A stretch of 64,000 nucleotides of DNA from Bog-756 sp963831535. Lineage in GTDB: Bacteria; Actinomycetota; Acidimicrobiia; Acidimicrobiales; RAAP-2. The translations under genes and the position numbers were made by a program. The notes beneath the pieces are model-generated. The model made no database searches and had not been told where the DNA came from. It saw only the letters and a list, made by a program, of their open reading frames with translations. Shown piece after piece: positions 45,896-54,321 of the stretch. The stretch is from the NCBI GenBank assembly GCA_963831535.1, contig CAWHQP010000003.1:248001-312000 (forward strand), written 5' to 3'. Every line of letters starts with the position of its first letter. The stretch's first letter is position 1.

Positions 45896-46600
45896 TCAGC
45901 AGCTTCCGGCGGCGAGGGCGGAGGTGAGCACGCTGACCGATGTCTGCAAGAAGACGTACTGGGTCCCGGTGTTCGAGTACGTGGAGGCGCTGGGGGCCGT
46001 ACCCGTGGAACCTTTGACATAGAGCTGGATGTTGACGAGGGAGGTGGTCAGCGGGCTGCTGGCCGATACCGGTGTGGTCGCCATGCTGAAGACCGGGTCG
46101 AGGACGCTGTTGACGTTGGCCACCGGCCCGGCCAGGTTCACCGGCGCCGGGGTGGGGCTGGCCGCGGTCCACGTGGTGGGCCAGGCCGTCTGGGTGAGCA
46201 TGCTGGAGGTCGGGTTGACCGTCCACTGGAGCCATTGGCAGGTTCCGTAGACGTCACTGAGGGCCCGCAGGGTGTTGCCGTAGGTGGAGCCGCCGTTCGG
46301 ACAGGTGGTGGACACCGCCAGTTGGCTCGACGAGGGGAAGCAGACGTTGTTGGCGTTGGTCGACCCGATGTCCGCGGTCAGCTGCTCCAGGGAGTTGCGC
46401 GCCTCGGCGTTGGCGTTCGATGAGCTGGCGGTCGACGAGGTGACCAGGGTGACGCTGGACACCACCGGGAAGATCAGGGCCAGGACGACACCCATCACGG
46501 CCAGGGTGACCATGATCTCCACCAGGGTGTACCCGGCGTCGTTGGTGCTGTCGGCCCGGAGGTGCCGCCGCGCTCGCGTCCCTTTCCTTATCCGAGTCAT
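45896..46600 (-). CDS. Type IV prepilin-like protein, 234 aa
   Basis: A classic prepilin: basic leader (TRIRKGTRARRHLRADSTND), then AG|YTLVEIMVTLAVMGVVLALI with Glu5 and a strong N-terminal helix. The globular part is ~190 residues, Thr/Ser-rich, with a few cysteines (NNVCFPSSS, GTCQWLQW). The start overlaps the preceding prepilin stop by ATGA. It is probably a minor pilin that primes or decorates the fibre. The peptidase, ATPase and platform protein it would need are not in this window. Confidence 0.85.
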   Translation of the reverse strand: MTRIRKGTRARRHLRADSTNDAGYTLVEIMVTLAVMGVVLALIFPVVSSVTLVTSSTASSSNANAEARNSLEQLTADIGSTNANNVCFPSSSQLAVSTTCPNGGSTYGNTLRALSDVYGTCQWLQWTVNPTSSMLTQTAWPTTWTAASPTPAPVNLAGPVANVNSVLDPVFSMATTPVSASSPLTTSLVNIQLYVKGSTGTAPSASTYSNTGTQYVFLQTSVSVLTSALAAGSC

Positions 46601-47070
46601 GAGTAGGCCACCTGCATCTGGCTGGTGACCTGGACGGTGCTCGCTGAGGCGACGGCCGACTTCCACGACACGGTGATGGTGACGGCGAGGAGCTTGGTGG
46701 AGGCCACCGGTACGTAGCTGGTGGTGACGGCGTAGTTGGTCGACTGGGTGTTGGGGTTGTTGATGACCGAGGTACTGGTCATGCCGCTGACGTAGGCCTC
46801 CGCCGCGGCCAGACCGACCTGATTGGGGACGTTGTTCTGGAGTTGGGTGTCGACGAGCTGCACGATGCCGGCCGCCGTGCTCCGCTGCTTGGCCAACTCG
46901 GCCGTGGACAGCGAGCTGATGATCACCCAGCCGATACTGGCGAAGACCACGGCCAACACGGTGAGGGCCACCATGACCTCGATGAGCCCGAAGCCGGCAT
47001 CGCCACTGTCGAGGACCAGACGCCCGTGCCCGCCTGACGACGCCACTGCATCGCTGGGTCCTCTTGGCAT
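46597..47070 (-). CDS. Type IV prepilin-like protein, 157 aa
   Basis: The first gene of the pilin operon. The motif is AGF|GLIEVMVALTVLAVVFA: Glu5 is kept but the usual FTL is GLI. The rest is a small globular region ending in TVTSQMQVAYS-like sequence. I chose ATG 47070 rather than an in-frame start 24 codons upstream, to give a leader of ordinary length; neither has an obvious ribosome site. PilV/GspI-like by size and position. Confidence 0.8.
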   Translation of the reverse strand: MPRGPSDAVASSGGHGRLVLDSGDAGFGLIEVMVALTVLAVVFASIGWVIISSLSTAELAKQRSTAAGIVQLVDTQLQNNVPNQVGLAAAEAYVSGMTSTSVINNPNTQSTNYAVTTSYVPVASTKLLAVTITVSWKSAVASASTVQVTSQMQVAYS

Positions 47071-47312
47071 CGCCGCGCCCCGTTCCCATGTTCTGTCGTG
47101 CGTGGAGCACGACCCGGGGGCGGAAGGAGCTCTCGGGACCACCTGAGAATTTCAGGGGTCGTCAATTACTTGATCGGCACGAACGACCGATCACTTGAGC
47201 ACAAGTTTCCATGCGGCCCCATCGGGGGACGCATGGACCCCAAAGAGCTGCTCGGGTGGCGCACCGTCAAGGCCCTGGGGGTAGTTGCGGCCGGTCCGAC
47301 TGCCGCGGTCGC
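47071..47312 (-). promoter_or_regulatory. Upstream region of the pilin operon
   Basis: About 240 bases between the acyl-CoA dehydrogenase end and the first pilin start. It is relatively AT-rich near 47160-47210 and holds an inverted repeat CCTGA-gaatt-TCAGG near 47142-47156. The operon promoter probably lies here, but I cannot fix a -10/-35 pair. No c-di-GMP riboswitch pattern was recognised. Confidence 0.35.
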
Positions 47313-48476
47313 TCAGTACGACTTGGGCAGCCCCAGGGAGTGCTGGGCCACGAAGTTGAGGATCATCTCGCGGCTGACCGGGGCGATGCGCAGGAGCCGG
47401 GCCATGCCCCACAGGTCGGCCAGGCCGTACTCCGAGGACATGCCGTTGCCCCCGTGGGTCTGGATGGCCTGGTCCAAGGTGGCCAACGCCGCTTCGGCAG
47501 CGGCGTACTTGGCCATGTTGGCCGCTTCACCGGCCGACGCGCTCTCGCCGTCGTGGTCGCACAGCCACGCCGCCTTGTCGGTCATCAACCGGGCCAGCTC
47601 GACCTCGATCTTGGCCTTGGCCAGCGGGTGGGCGATGCCCTGGTGACGACCGATGGGCGTGCCCCACACCTCCCGGCTCGTGGCGTACTCGGCCGCCTTG
47701 CCCAGCGCGTAGCGGGCGATGCCGTTGGCCGTGGCCGCCGACAGGATCCGCTCGGGATTGAGTCCGAAGAACACCTGGCGCAGGCCCTCGCCCTCGGCCC
47801 CGATCAACCGGTCCGCCTCCACCTGTACGTTGTCGAAGAACAGGGTGTATTGCTTCTCCGGGGCGACGATCTCGACCGGCAGCACCTGCTTGTCCAGCCC
47901 CGGGGTGTCGGTGTCCACGACGAAGAGGGAGAGTCGGCCCCGTCCGGTGTCAGGGTCCACACCCGAGCGGGTGACCACCAGGATGGCCTGGCATTCGTCG
48001 ACACCGGAGATGTAGTACTTCGAGCCGTTGAGCCGGTAGATGTCGCCGTCCTTCGTGGCCGTGAGGGAAAGGTTGTGTGAGTTCGAACCGGCATCAGGCT
48101 CGGTGATGGCGAAGGCCATCTTGAGCTCCCCGGTGGCGAATCCGGGCAGCCACCGCTGCTTTTGGGCCTCGGTGCCGAACTTGGCGATGATGGTGGCGCA
48201 GATGGCCGGCGACACCACGATGACCAACAGCGGGCAGCCCGCGGCGGCCAGCTCCTCCTGAACGGCGGCCAGCTCGGTGATCCCGCCGCCACCACCGCCG
48301 TACTCCTCGGGCACGTTGACGCCGAGGAAGCCGGCATCGCCCACGGCGCTCCAGAGCTCGTCGGTGCGCTCGTCGGCGTGGGCCTTGGCCACGTAGTACT
48401 CATGGCCGAACTTGGAGGCGATGGAACTGACCGCCTCCCGGAGCATCTGCAGCTCGTCCGATTCGATGAAGTCCAT
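47313..48476 (-). CDS. Acyl-CoA dehydrogenase
   Basis: An intact 387-residue flavoprotein dehydrogenase. Marks are FLGVNVPEEYGGGGGG, AFAITEPDAGSNSHNLSLTA, YRLNGSKYYISGVDECQAIL and the C-terminal IQTHGGNGMSSEYGLADLW. It ends GLPKSY. It is last in an operon with carboxylase subunits and an AtuA-like protein, so a substrate such as citronellyl-, isovaleryl- or another branched acyl-CoA is likely. ATG 48476 has GAGGAG at ideal distance. It is only distantly similar to the dehydrogenase at 3.4-4.6 kb. Confidence 0.93.
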   Translation of the reverse strand: MDFIESDELQMLREAVSSIASKFGHEYYVAKAHADERTDELWSAVGDAGFLGVNVPEEYGGGGGGITELAAVQEELAAAGCPLLVIVVSPAICATIIAKFGTEAQKQRWLPGFATGELKMAFAITEPDAGSNSHNLSLTATKDGDIYRLNGSKYYISGVDECQAILVVTRSGVDPDTGRGRLSLFVVDTDTPGLDKQVLPVEIVAPEKQYTLFFDNVQVEADRLIGAEGEGLRQVFFGLNPERILSAATANGIARYALGKAAEYATSREVWGTPIGRHQGIAHPLAKAKIEVELARLMTDKAAWLCDHDGESASAGEAANMAKYAAAEAALATLDQAIQTHGGNGMSSEYGLADLWGMARLLRIAPVSREMILNFVAQHSLGLPKSY

Positions 48477-48506
48477 GGGGTTGCTCCTCGTGGTGGGGCC
48501 GGTGGT

Positions 48507-48554
48507 GGTTGGGGGCGGTGGTGTGGTTGGGGGCGGTGGTGTGGATGGGGGCGG
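48507..48554 (+). repeat. 18-bp tandem repeat upstream of the acyl-CoA dehydrogenase
   Basis: Two perfect copies of GGTTGGGGGCGGTGGTGT and a third partial copy beginning GGATGGGGGCGG. They fill most of the gap between the AtuA-like stop and the dehydrogenase start. Unit number may vary between strains. Confidence 0.75.
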
Positions 48555-48569
48555 CGCAGCCCGGAGAGT

Positions 48570-50376
48570 TCAGTCCCTCCCGGGTACCAGCCCGACCGGG
48601 ATGTCGACCACTCGGGACCGCAGATACTCGCCCAATCCCTTGGCCTGGGGATCGGGTCTGGTGGAAGAGGCTACGCCCTCCCCGAGCAGCCCGACCACCA
48701 CGAAGTTGAGGGCGAACAGGTTGGGGAACTCGAATCGCCGGACGTCGAGCGCATCGGCCTCGGGGATGAGGGACCGGAACCGCTCGATGGTCAGGTACGA
48801 CCTGAGCCAGGACCAGGCCGCCTCCGAGCGCGCCCACAGCCCGACGTTGGCGTTGCCTCCCTTGTCACCGGAGCGGGCCCCGATGATGGTGCCGAGGGGG
48901 AGACGGATGCGTCGGGGTGGTGTCGGGAGCCGATGGGGGTGACGAGGAGGTCGCCCGCCCTAGGTGTGCGGCCGTCTCGCTGTGGGTTTCCGATCCGGCC
49001 AGGTAGGCGGTGTGGGGAACGGGCACGCGGCGGCCGTCGGCGTGGATGGTCTCGGGCACCACCAACCCGGCCGGTACCAGGGCCGGCCAGTACACGCCGT
49101 AGACGGTGGCGGCGCCGGGCGGCGCGGTGAGGTGGAGCCCGGGATAGCCGGCCAGGGCCAGTTCGGTGGCGGCACTGGAGAAGCTCCGGCCCACCCGGTC
49201 GGCCTCGGCGTCTTTCACCGTGACCCGGAGCTGGGCGGTGGCCTCCACGTTGACGGCGGCATCGGCCTTGTCGGAGCGGATGAGCCGGGCGTCGAACTCG
49301 CCGAACCGGTCGAAGGCCCCCTCGCCACCGAGGGCCTGCTCCAGGGAGCGTAGGGTCACGGCCGCCTTGGCCTCGATGTCCAGTCCGGTGAGGACGAAGG
49401 TCATGGCGTTGCGCCAACCCCCGAGCAGGTTGCAGCACACCTTCACCGAGCGAGGCGCCGGGAGGCCCCGTGCCCCCGAGATGCCCACGCGGTCAGGGGC
49501 CAGCTGCTCGACGGCGAAGGTGTCGAACCGGGCCACCACGTCGGTGTTGGGATACTCGGGCCCGGCGATCTCGTAGAGCAGCTGGGCCGTCACCGTCCCC
49601 ACCGACACCTCGCCACCGGTCCCGGGGTGTTTGGTGATGACCGACGAGCCGTCCTCGGCCACCTCGGCGATCGGGAAGCCCGGGTACTCGACGCCGGCGA
49701 CCTCGGTGAAGAAGGCGTAGTTGCCCCCGGTGGCCTGGGGGCCGCACTCGATGACGTGGCCGGCCACCACGGCCCCGGCCAGCCGGTCCCACTCGGTCGG
49801 GCCCCACCCGTGGTGCCAGGCCGCCGGGCCCACCACCAAGGAGGCGTCGGTGATCCGGGGGCAGACCACCACATCGGCGCCGCCGTTCAGGGCCTCCACG
49901 ATCGGCCAGGCCCCCAGGTAGGCGTTGGCCGAGACGACCTCACCGGAAGCGGCGGCCAGTGGTCGTCCGGTGTCGAGGTGGTCGAGCGGGTGGCCGTCGC
50001 GAGCCAGCTCGGGCAGGCGGGGGAGGAGGTCGTCGCCCTCCACATGGGCCACGGCCACGGGGAGGCCGAGCCGGTCGGCGAGGGCGCGTACCTCCCCGGC
50101 CAGGCCGGCGGGATTGAGGCCACCGGCGTTGGTGACGACCCGGATGCCCCGGTCAAAACAGGTCCCGAGCACCTCTTCCATCTGGGTGAGGAAGGTGTGG
50201 GCCCATCCCCGGGACGGATCGCGCTGGCGGCCCTTCCACAAGATGAGCATGGTCAGCTCGGCCAGCCAGTCCCCGGTCAGCACGTCGATGGGGCCACCCT
50301 CGACCATCTCGCGGGCGGCCGAGAGCCGGTCGCCGTAGAACCCCGAGCAGTTGGCGATCCGGAGGGGGGCGGCCAT
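48570..50376 (-). CDS. AtuA-like DUF1446 protein (one frameshift near 48930)
   Basis: About 600 residues across frames. The DUF1446 domain starts at RIANCSGFYGDRLSAAREM and includes LTGDWLAELTMLILWKG, VTNAGGLNPAGLA, GADVVVCPRITDASLVVGPA and GGNYAFFTEVAGVEYPGFPI. The C-terminal module (LPLGTIIGARSGDKGGNANV) lies in another frame, starting near 48930 and ending at 48570. The proteins are required for acyclic terpene use in Pseudomonas (AtuA), but their reaction is unsettled; hydration in the geranyl-CoA route has been suggested. Its start overlaps the carboxylase stop by one base. One extra base between 48900 and 48965 explains the break. Confidence 0.85.
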
Positions 50377-52490
50377 CAGGCGGAGCTGGCGGCGGGGTCC
50401 GGGTCCGGCTCGTGGTCGGCTTCGATGACCACCAGCACACGTCCCGTCTCCACCTGGTCGCCCTCGGCCACGGTCACCGAGGCCACCGTGCCGGCGGCGG
50501 CGGCGTGGACGGCGTGTTCCATCTTCATGGCCTCCAGCACCACCAGCAGCTGGCCGGCCACGACGGCATCGCCCATCGACACCGCCACTCGGACCACACC
50601 ACCGGGCATCGGGGCCAGCGCCGAACCCTCGGCCACCTGGTCCACCGCCAGGGGGAACCGCTCCTGGTCCACCAGCGCCGAACTGCCGTCAGGACCGTCC
50701 ACACAGGCCAGGGTGCCGAACTGCTCCACCCGGTAGCGTCGGGTCACGCCCTCGGTGGTGAGGACCACCGACTCCGGTGTCGCCACCACGTGGTCCACCT
50801 CCACCGGCTCCCCGTTCACGTACACCTCGGCCAGTCCTGATCCGACGCGGTCGTACCGGTAGCCGACGGCGATCACCTCGTCGCCGTGGGCGTAGGTCAC
50901 CTGCTCGGGGGCCGAGGCGTTGTTGCGGAACCCGGACGGCACGCCCCGCTGCACCGTGGCGGTGGCCCGCCGCCGGGCCTGGGCGGCCAGGGCGGCGGCC
51001 AGGGCGTGCCTGCGCACCCCCTCGGGCCGGGTCAGGGGGGCGGCCAGCACCGTGAGCCCGTGGCGGTCGAGGAACCCGGTATCGGTCTCGCCGGCCAGGA
51101 ACCCGACGTGGCGGAGGGTGCGGACCAACAGATCGCGGTTGGTGCTGACCCCGTGGATACGGCTCCGAGCCAGGGAGGCGGCGAGGGTGGAGGCGGCCTC
51201 GAGGCGGGTGGGAGCGTGCACGATGACCTTGGCCAGCATGGGGTCGTAGTGGGGACTGACCACACTGCCGGACTCGACGCCGCTGTCCACCCGCACCACG
51301 CAGTCCAACTGGGCGGTGCTGTCGACGGGCACGGCGCGGTCCAGCTGTTCGGAGACGCCCACCCCCACGTCGAATCGGTGGAGGGTGCCCGTCGAGGGCA
51401 GCCAGTCCTGGGCGGGATCCTCGGCGTAGAGGCGGGCCTCGATGGCATGGCCCTGCGGACCGAGGGCCACGGCTTCGTCGACCTCGGCGGGCATGGGCAC
51501 CCCGCTGGCCAACAGGAGCTGCAGGCGGACCAGGTCCAGTCCGGTAATGGCCTCGGTGACCGGGTGCTCCACTTGCAGTCGGGTGTTCATCTCGAGGAAG
51601 TAGGGATCGCCCCCGTGATCGAGGACGAACTCCACCGTCCCGGCGTTCACGTAGCCCACCGCCTCGGCTGCCGCCACCGCCGCCTCCTCCAGCCGTGTCC
51701 GCAGGGCCGGGGTGACCGCCGGGGACGGCGCCTCCTCGATGATCTTCTGGTGCCGACGCTGGATGCTGCACTCCCGCTCGAACAGGGCCACGGTCCGGCC
51801 GTAGGCGTCGGCCAGGACCTGGACCTCGATGTGCCGGGGATCGCGGATGTAGCGCTCGAGGAAGACGGTGCCGTCGCCGAACGCGGCCTCAGCCTCGCGT
51901 CGGGCGCTCTCCACGGCCTGGCGGAGGCTCACCGGTCCGCCCACGATGCGCATGCCCCGACCGCCCCCGCCGGCCGAAGCCTTGACCAGCAGCGGCCATC
52001 CGAGCGCTTCGATCTCGTCGTCGTCGGGGAGCTCCTCCCCCTCGTCGGTGTGGGTGACGGTGAGGGAGGGGAGGGTGGGAACGCCGGCCGCCCGCATGAG
52101 CTCCTTCGACCCCACCTTCGAGCCCATGGCATCGATGGCCGTCGGGGGCGGGCCGACCCAGAGGAATCCGGCCCCCGTCACCACCCGGGCGAAGTCCCCC
52201 GACTCGGAGAGGAATCCGTAGCCCGGGTGGATGGCGTCCGCCCCGGCGCGGGAGGCGGCGTCGAGGATCAGGGCCGAACGCAGGTAGGTGTCGGCCGGCG
52301 CGTCACCGGGGAGCCGGACGGCCACATCGGCTTCGCGGACATGGGGGCTGTCGGCGTCGGCGTCGGAGTAGACGGCGACCGTGTCGATGCCCATGGCCCT
52401 CGCCGTGCGCATGATCCGTCGGGCGATCTCGCCCCGGTTGGCCACGAGAAGGGTGCGGATGGGGGTGATGGTGAGGGACGGGACCGTCAT
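50376..52490 (-). CDS. Acyl-CoA carboxylase alpha subunit (biotin carboxylase + BCCP)
   Basis: A 704-residue biotin-dependent carboxylase subunit. Biotin carboxylase: LLVANRGEIARRIMRTARAM, the ATP-grasp glycine loop KASAGGGGRGMRIV, ERECSIQRRHQKIIEEAP and FLEMNTRLQVEHPVTE. The biotinyl domain is at the C-terminus, with the carrier lysine in LEAMKMEH about 50 residues from the end. It carboxylates biotin with bicarbonate and ATP and works with the carboxyltransferase encoded just upstream in the operon. The fused BC-BCCP layout and the neighbours fit methylcrotonyl-CoA or geranyl-CoA carboxylase (LiuD/AtuF type). Which acyl-CoA is used is not decided by sequence alone. Confidence 0.92.
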   Translation of the reverse strand: MTVPSLTITPIRTLLVANRGEIARRIMRTARAMGIDTVAVYSDADADSPHVREADVAVRLPGDAPADTYLRSALILDAASRAGADAIHPGYGFLSESGDFARVVTGAGFLWVGPPPTAIDAMGSKVGSKELMRAAGVPTLPSLTVTHTDEGEELPDDDEIEALGWPLLVKASAGGGGRGMRIVGGPVSLRQAVESARREAEAAFGDGTVFLERYIRDPRHIEVQVLADAYGRTVALFERECSIQRRHQKIIEEAPSPAVTPALRTRLEEAAVAAAEAVGYVNAGTVEFVLDHGGDPYFLEMNTRLQVEHPVTEAITGLDLVRLQLLLASGVPMPAEVDEAVALGPQGHAIEARLYAEDPAQDWLPSTGTLHRFDVGVGVSEQLDRAVPVDSTAQLDCVVRVDSGVESGSVVSPHYDPMLAKVIVHAPTRLEAASTLAASLARSRIHGVSTNRDLLVRTLRHVGFLAGETDTGFLDRHGLTVLAAPLTRPEGVRRHALAAALAAQARRRATATVQRGVPSGFRNNASAPEQVTYAHGDEVIAVGYRYDRVGSGLAEVYVNGEPVEVDHVVATPESVVLTTEGVTRRYRVEQFGTLACVDGPDGSSALVDQERFPLAVDQVAEGSALAPMPGGVVRVAVSMGDAVVAGQLLVVLEAMKMEHAVHAAAAGTVASVTVAEGDQVETGRVLVVIEADHEPDPDPAASSA

Positions 52491-52530
52491 AGGGTCAGGG
52501 GGCTCGTCGGGGCGGCGTGCACGGAGTGCC

Positions 52531-54129
52531 TCACGGCCGGAACACGCCGTAGCCGCGTGTGCCCGTGATGGGCTGGTTGTCGATGACCGACAGGCAGATC
52601 CCGAGCACGGTCCGGGTGTCCCTCGGATCGATGATGCCGTCGTCGTAGAGCCGGCCCGACAGGAAGAGGGGAAGCGACTCCGCTTCGATCTGGGCCTCGA
52701 CCATGGCCCGCATGGTGGCGTCGGCCTCCTCGTCGAAGGCCACGCCTTTGGACTCCGCCGACTGGCGACCGACGATGGACAGCACCCCGGCCAGCTGGGC
52801 CGGCCCCATGACCGCCGAGCGGGCGTTGGGCCAGGAGAAGAGGAAGCGGGGGTCGTAGGCCCGGCCGCACATGCCGTAGTTGCCCGCCCCGTAGGACGCA
52901 CCGATGTTGAGGGTCACATGGGGCACCGACGAGTTGGACACGGCGTTGATCATCATGGCCCCGTGCTTGATGATCCCCTGCTGTTCGTACTCCTTGCCCA
53001 CCATGTAGCCCGTGGTGTTCTGGAGGAAGACCAGAGGGACGTCGATCTGGTTGGCCAGCTGGATGAACTGGGTGGCCTTGTGGGCCTCTTCGGAGAAGAG
53101 CACGCCCCGGTGGTTGGCCAGGACTCCCACCGGAAAACCGTGGATGGAGGCCCACCCGGTGACCAGGCTGGACCCGTAGAGGGGCTTGAACTCGTCGAAC
53201 CTCGATCCGTCCACCACCCGGGCCAGCACCTCACGCGGGTCGAAGGGCACCTTGGGGTCGGCCGAGGCGATACCCATGAGCTCGGTGGGGTCGTGGATGG
53301 GATCATCGGCGGGCTGGGTGGGACCGGCCCCCCGTTTGGTGTGGTTGAGGCGGCTCACGATCTGGCGTCCCAGTCGGATGGCGTCGACCTCGTCGGTGGC
53401 CAGGTAGTCGGCTAGGCCCGAGACTCGGGCGTGCATGGACGCCCCCCCCAGCTCCTCGTCGGTCGACTCTTCGCCCGTGGCCATCTTGACCAGCGGTGGT
53501 CCACCGAGGAAGACCTTGGAGCGCTGGTCGATCATGACGATGTAGTCGCTCATCCCCGGTACGTAGGCCCCACCGGCGGTGGAGTTGCCGAAGACCAGGG
53601 CGACCGTGGGCACCGCCGCCGCCGAACTCCGCGTCAGGTCCCGGAAGGCCCGTCCCCCGGGGATGAACAACTCGGCCTGGGCCGGGAGATCGGCTCCACC
53701 CGACTCCACCAGGTTGATGACCGGCAGCCGGTTCTGGAGGGCGATGTCCGAGGCGCGGGCACCCTTGCGGAAGGAGAACGGGTTCATGGCGCCACCCCTT
53801 ACCGTGGGGTCGTGGGCGCTGACGAGACACTCGACCCCTTCCACCACGCCGATGCCCACAACGGAGGACGCGCCGACGTGGTACTCGGAACCCCAGGCGG
53901 CCAGGGCACACAACTCGAGGAACGCCGTGTCCCGGTCGAGGAGGAGTTCGATGCGCTCGCGGGCGAGCAGCTTGTCCCGCTGCCGGTGGCGGGCGACGTA
54001 GCGCTCCCCGCCGCCGGCTCTGGCCTCGGCCAGCTGCTCGTCGACTTGGTGGACGGCCTCGGTGAGGGCGCGCGCATTGGCACGGAAGGTGTCCGAGTTG
54101 GTGTCGATGGTGGTGGCGAGGACGGGCAT
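52531..54129 (-). CDS. Acyl-CoA carboxylase beta subunit (carboxyltransferase)
   Basis: A 532-residue carboxyltransferase with two crotonase-fold halves. Seen: LVESGGADLPAQAELFIPGG, VFGNSTAGGAYVPGMSDY, FLGGPPLVKMATGEESTDEE, LGGASMHARVSGLADYLA, FLQNTTGYMVGKEYEQQG and ASYGAGNYGMCGRAYDPRF. These match methylcrotonyl/geranyl-CoA carboxylases more than acetyl- or propionyl-CoA ones. It moves CO2 from carboxybiotin to the gamma carbon of an enoyl-CoA. It starts at ATG 54129 and is first in the operon. The 190-base gap to the divergent glmU-like gene probably holds the promoter; no regulator gene is adjacent. Confidence 0.93.
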   Translation of the reverse strand: MPVLATTIDTNSDTFRANARALTEAVHQVDEQLAEARAGGGERYVARHRQRDKLLARERIELLLDRDTAFLELCALAAWGSEYHVGASSVVGIGVVEGVECLVSAHDPTVRGGAMNPFSFRKGARASDIALQNRLPVINLVESGGADLPAQAELFIPGGRAFRDLTRSSAAAVPTVALVFGNSTAGGAYVPGMSDYIVMIDQRSKVFLGGPPLVKMATGEESTDEELGGASMHARVSGLADYLATDEVDAIRLGRQIVSRLNHTKRGAGPTQPADDPIHDPTELMGIASADPKVPFDPREVLARVVDGSRFDEFKPLYGSSLVTGWASIHGFPVGVLANHRGVLFSEEAHKATQFIQLANQIDVPLVFLQNTTGYMVGKEYEQQGIIKHGAMMINAVSNSSVPHVTLNIGASYGAGNYGMCGRAYDPRFLFSWPNARSAVMGPAQLAGVLSIVGRQSAESKGVAFDEEADATMRAMVEAQIEAESLPLFLSGRLYDDGIIDPRDTRTVLGICLSVIDNQPITGTRGYGVFRP

Positions 54130-54321
54130 GGGCGGCGTGTGGTGCTGGTGCTGGGCGGAACTCGGGTGCTGGGGTGGAGCCGGGTCGGGTCGGTGTTCCG
54201 GTGCTGGTCCGGGGGCCGTGTCGCATCGGAGGGTCCGACGTGGGAAGAATAGGCCCATGACCTGTGCACCGCGTGACGGAAGGGACCGGCGTTCCGGAGC
54301 CATCGGTACTGGGACCGGGCC

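Noticed and set aside
43865..46423. An 852-codon open frame on the plus strand opposite the pilin genes
   Set aside because: Its translation is a Gly/Arg/Val/Asp string with no domain. It is the complement of GC-rich pilin codons, while the minus strand gives clear prepilin motifs.
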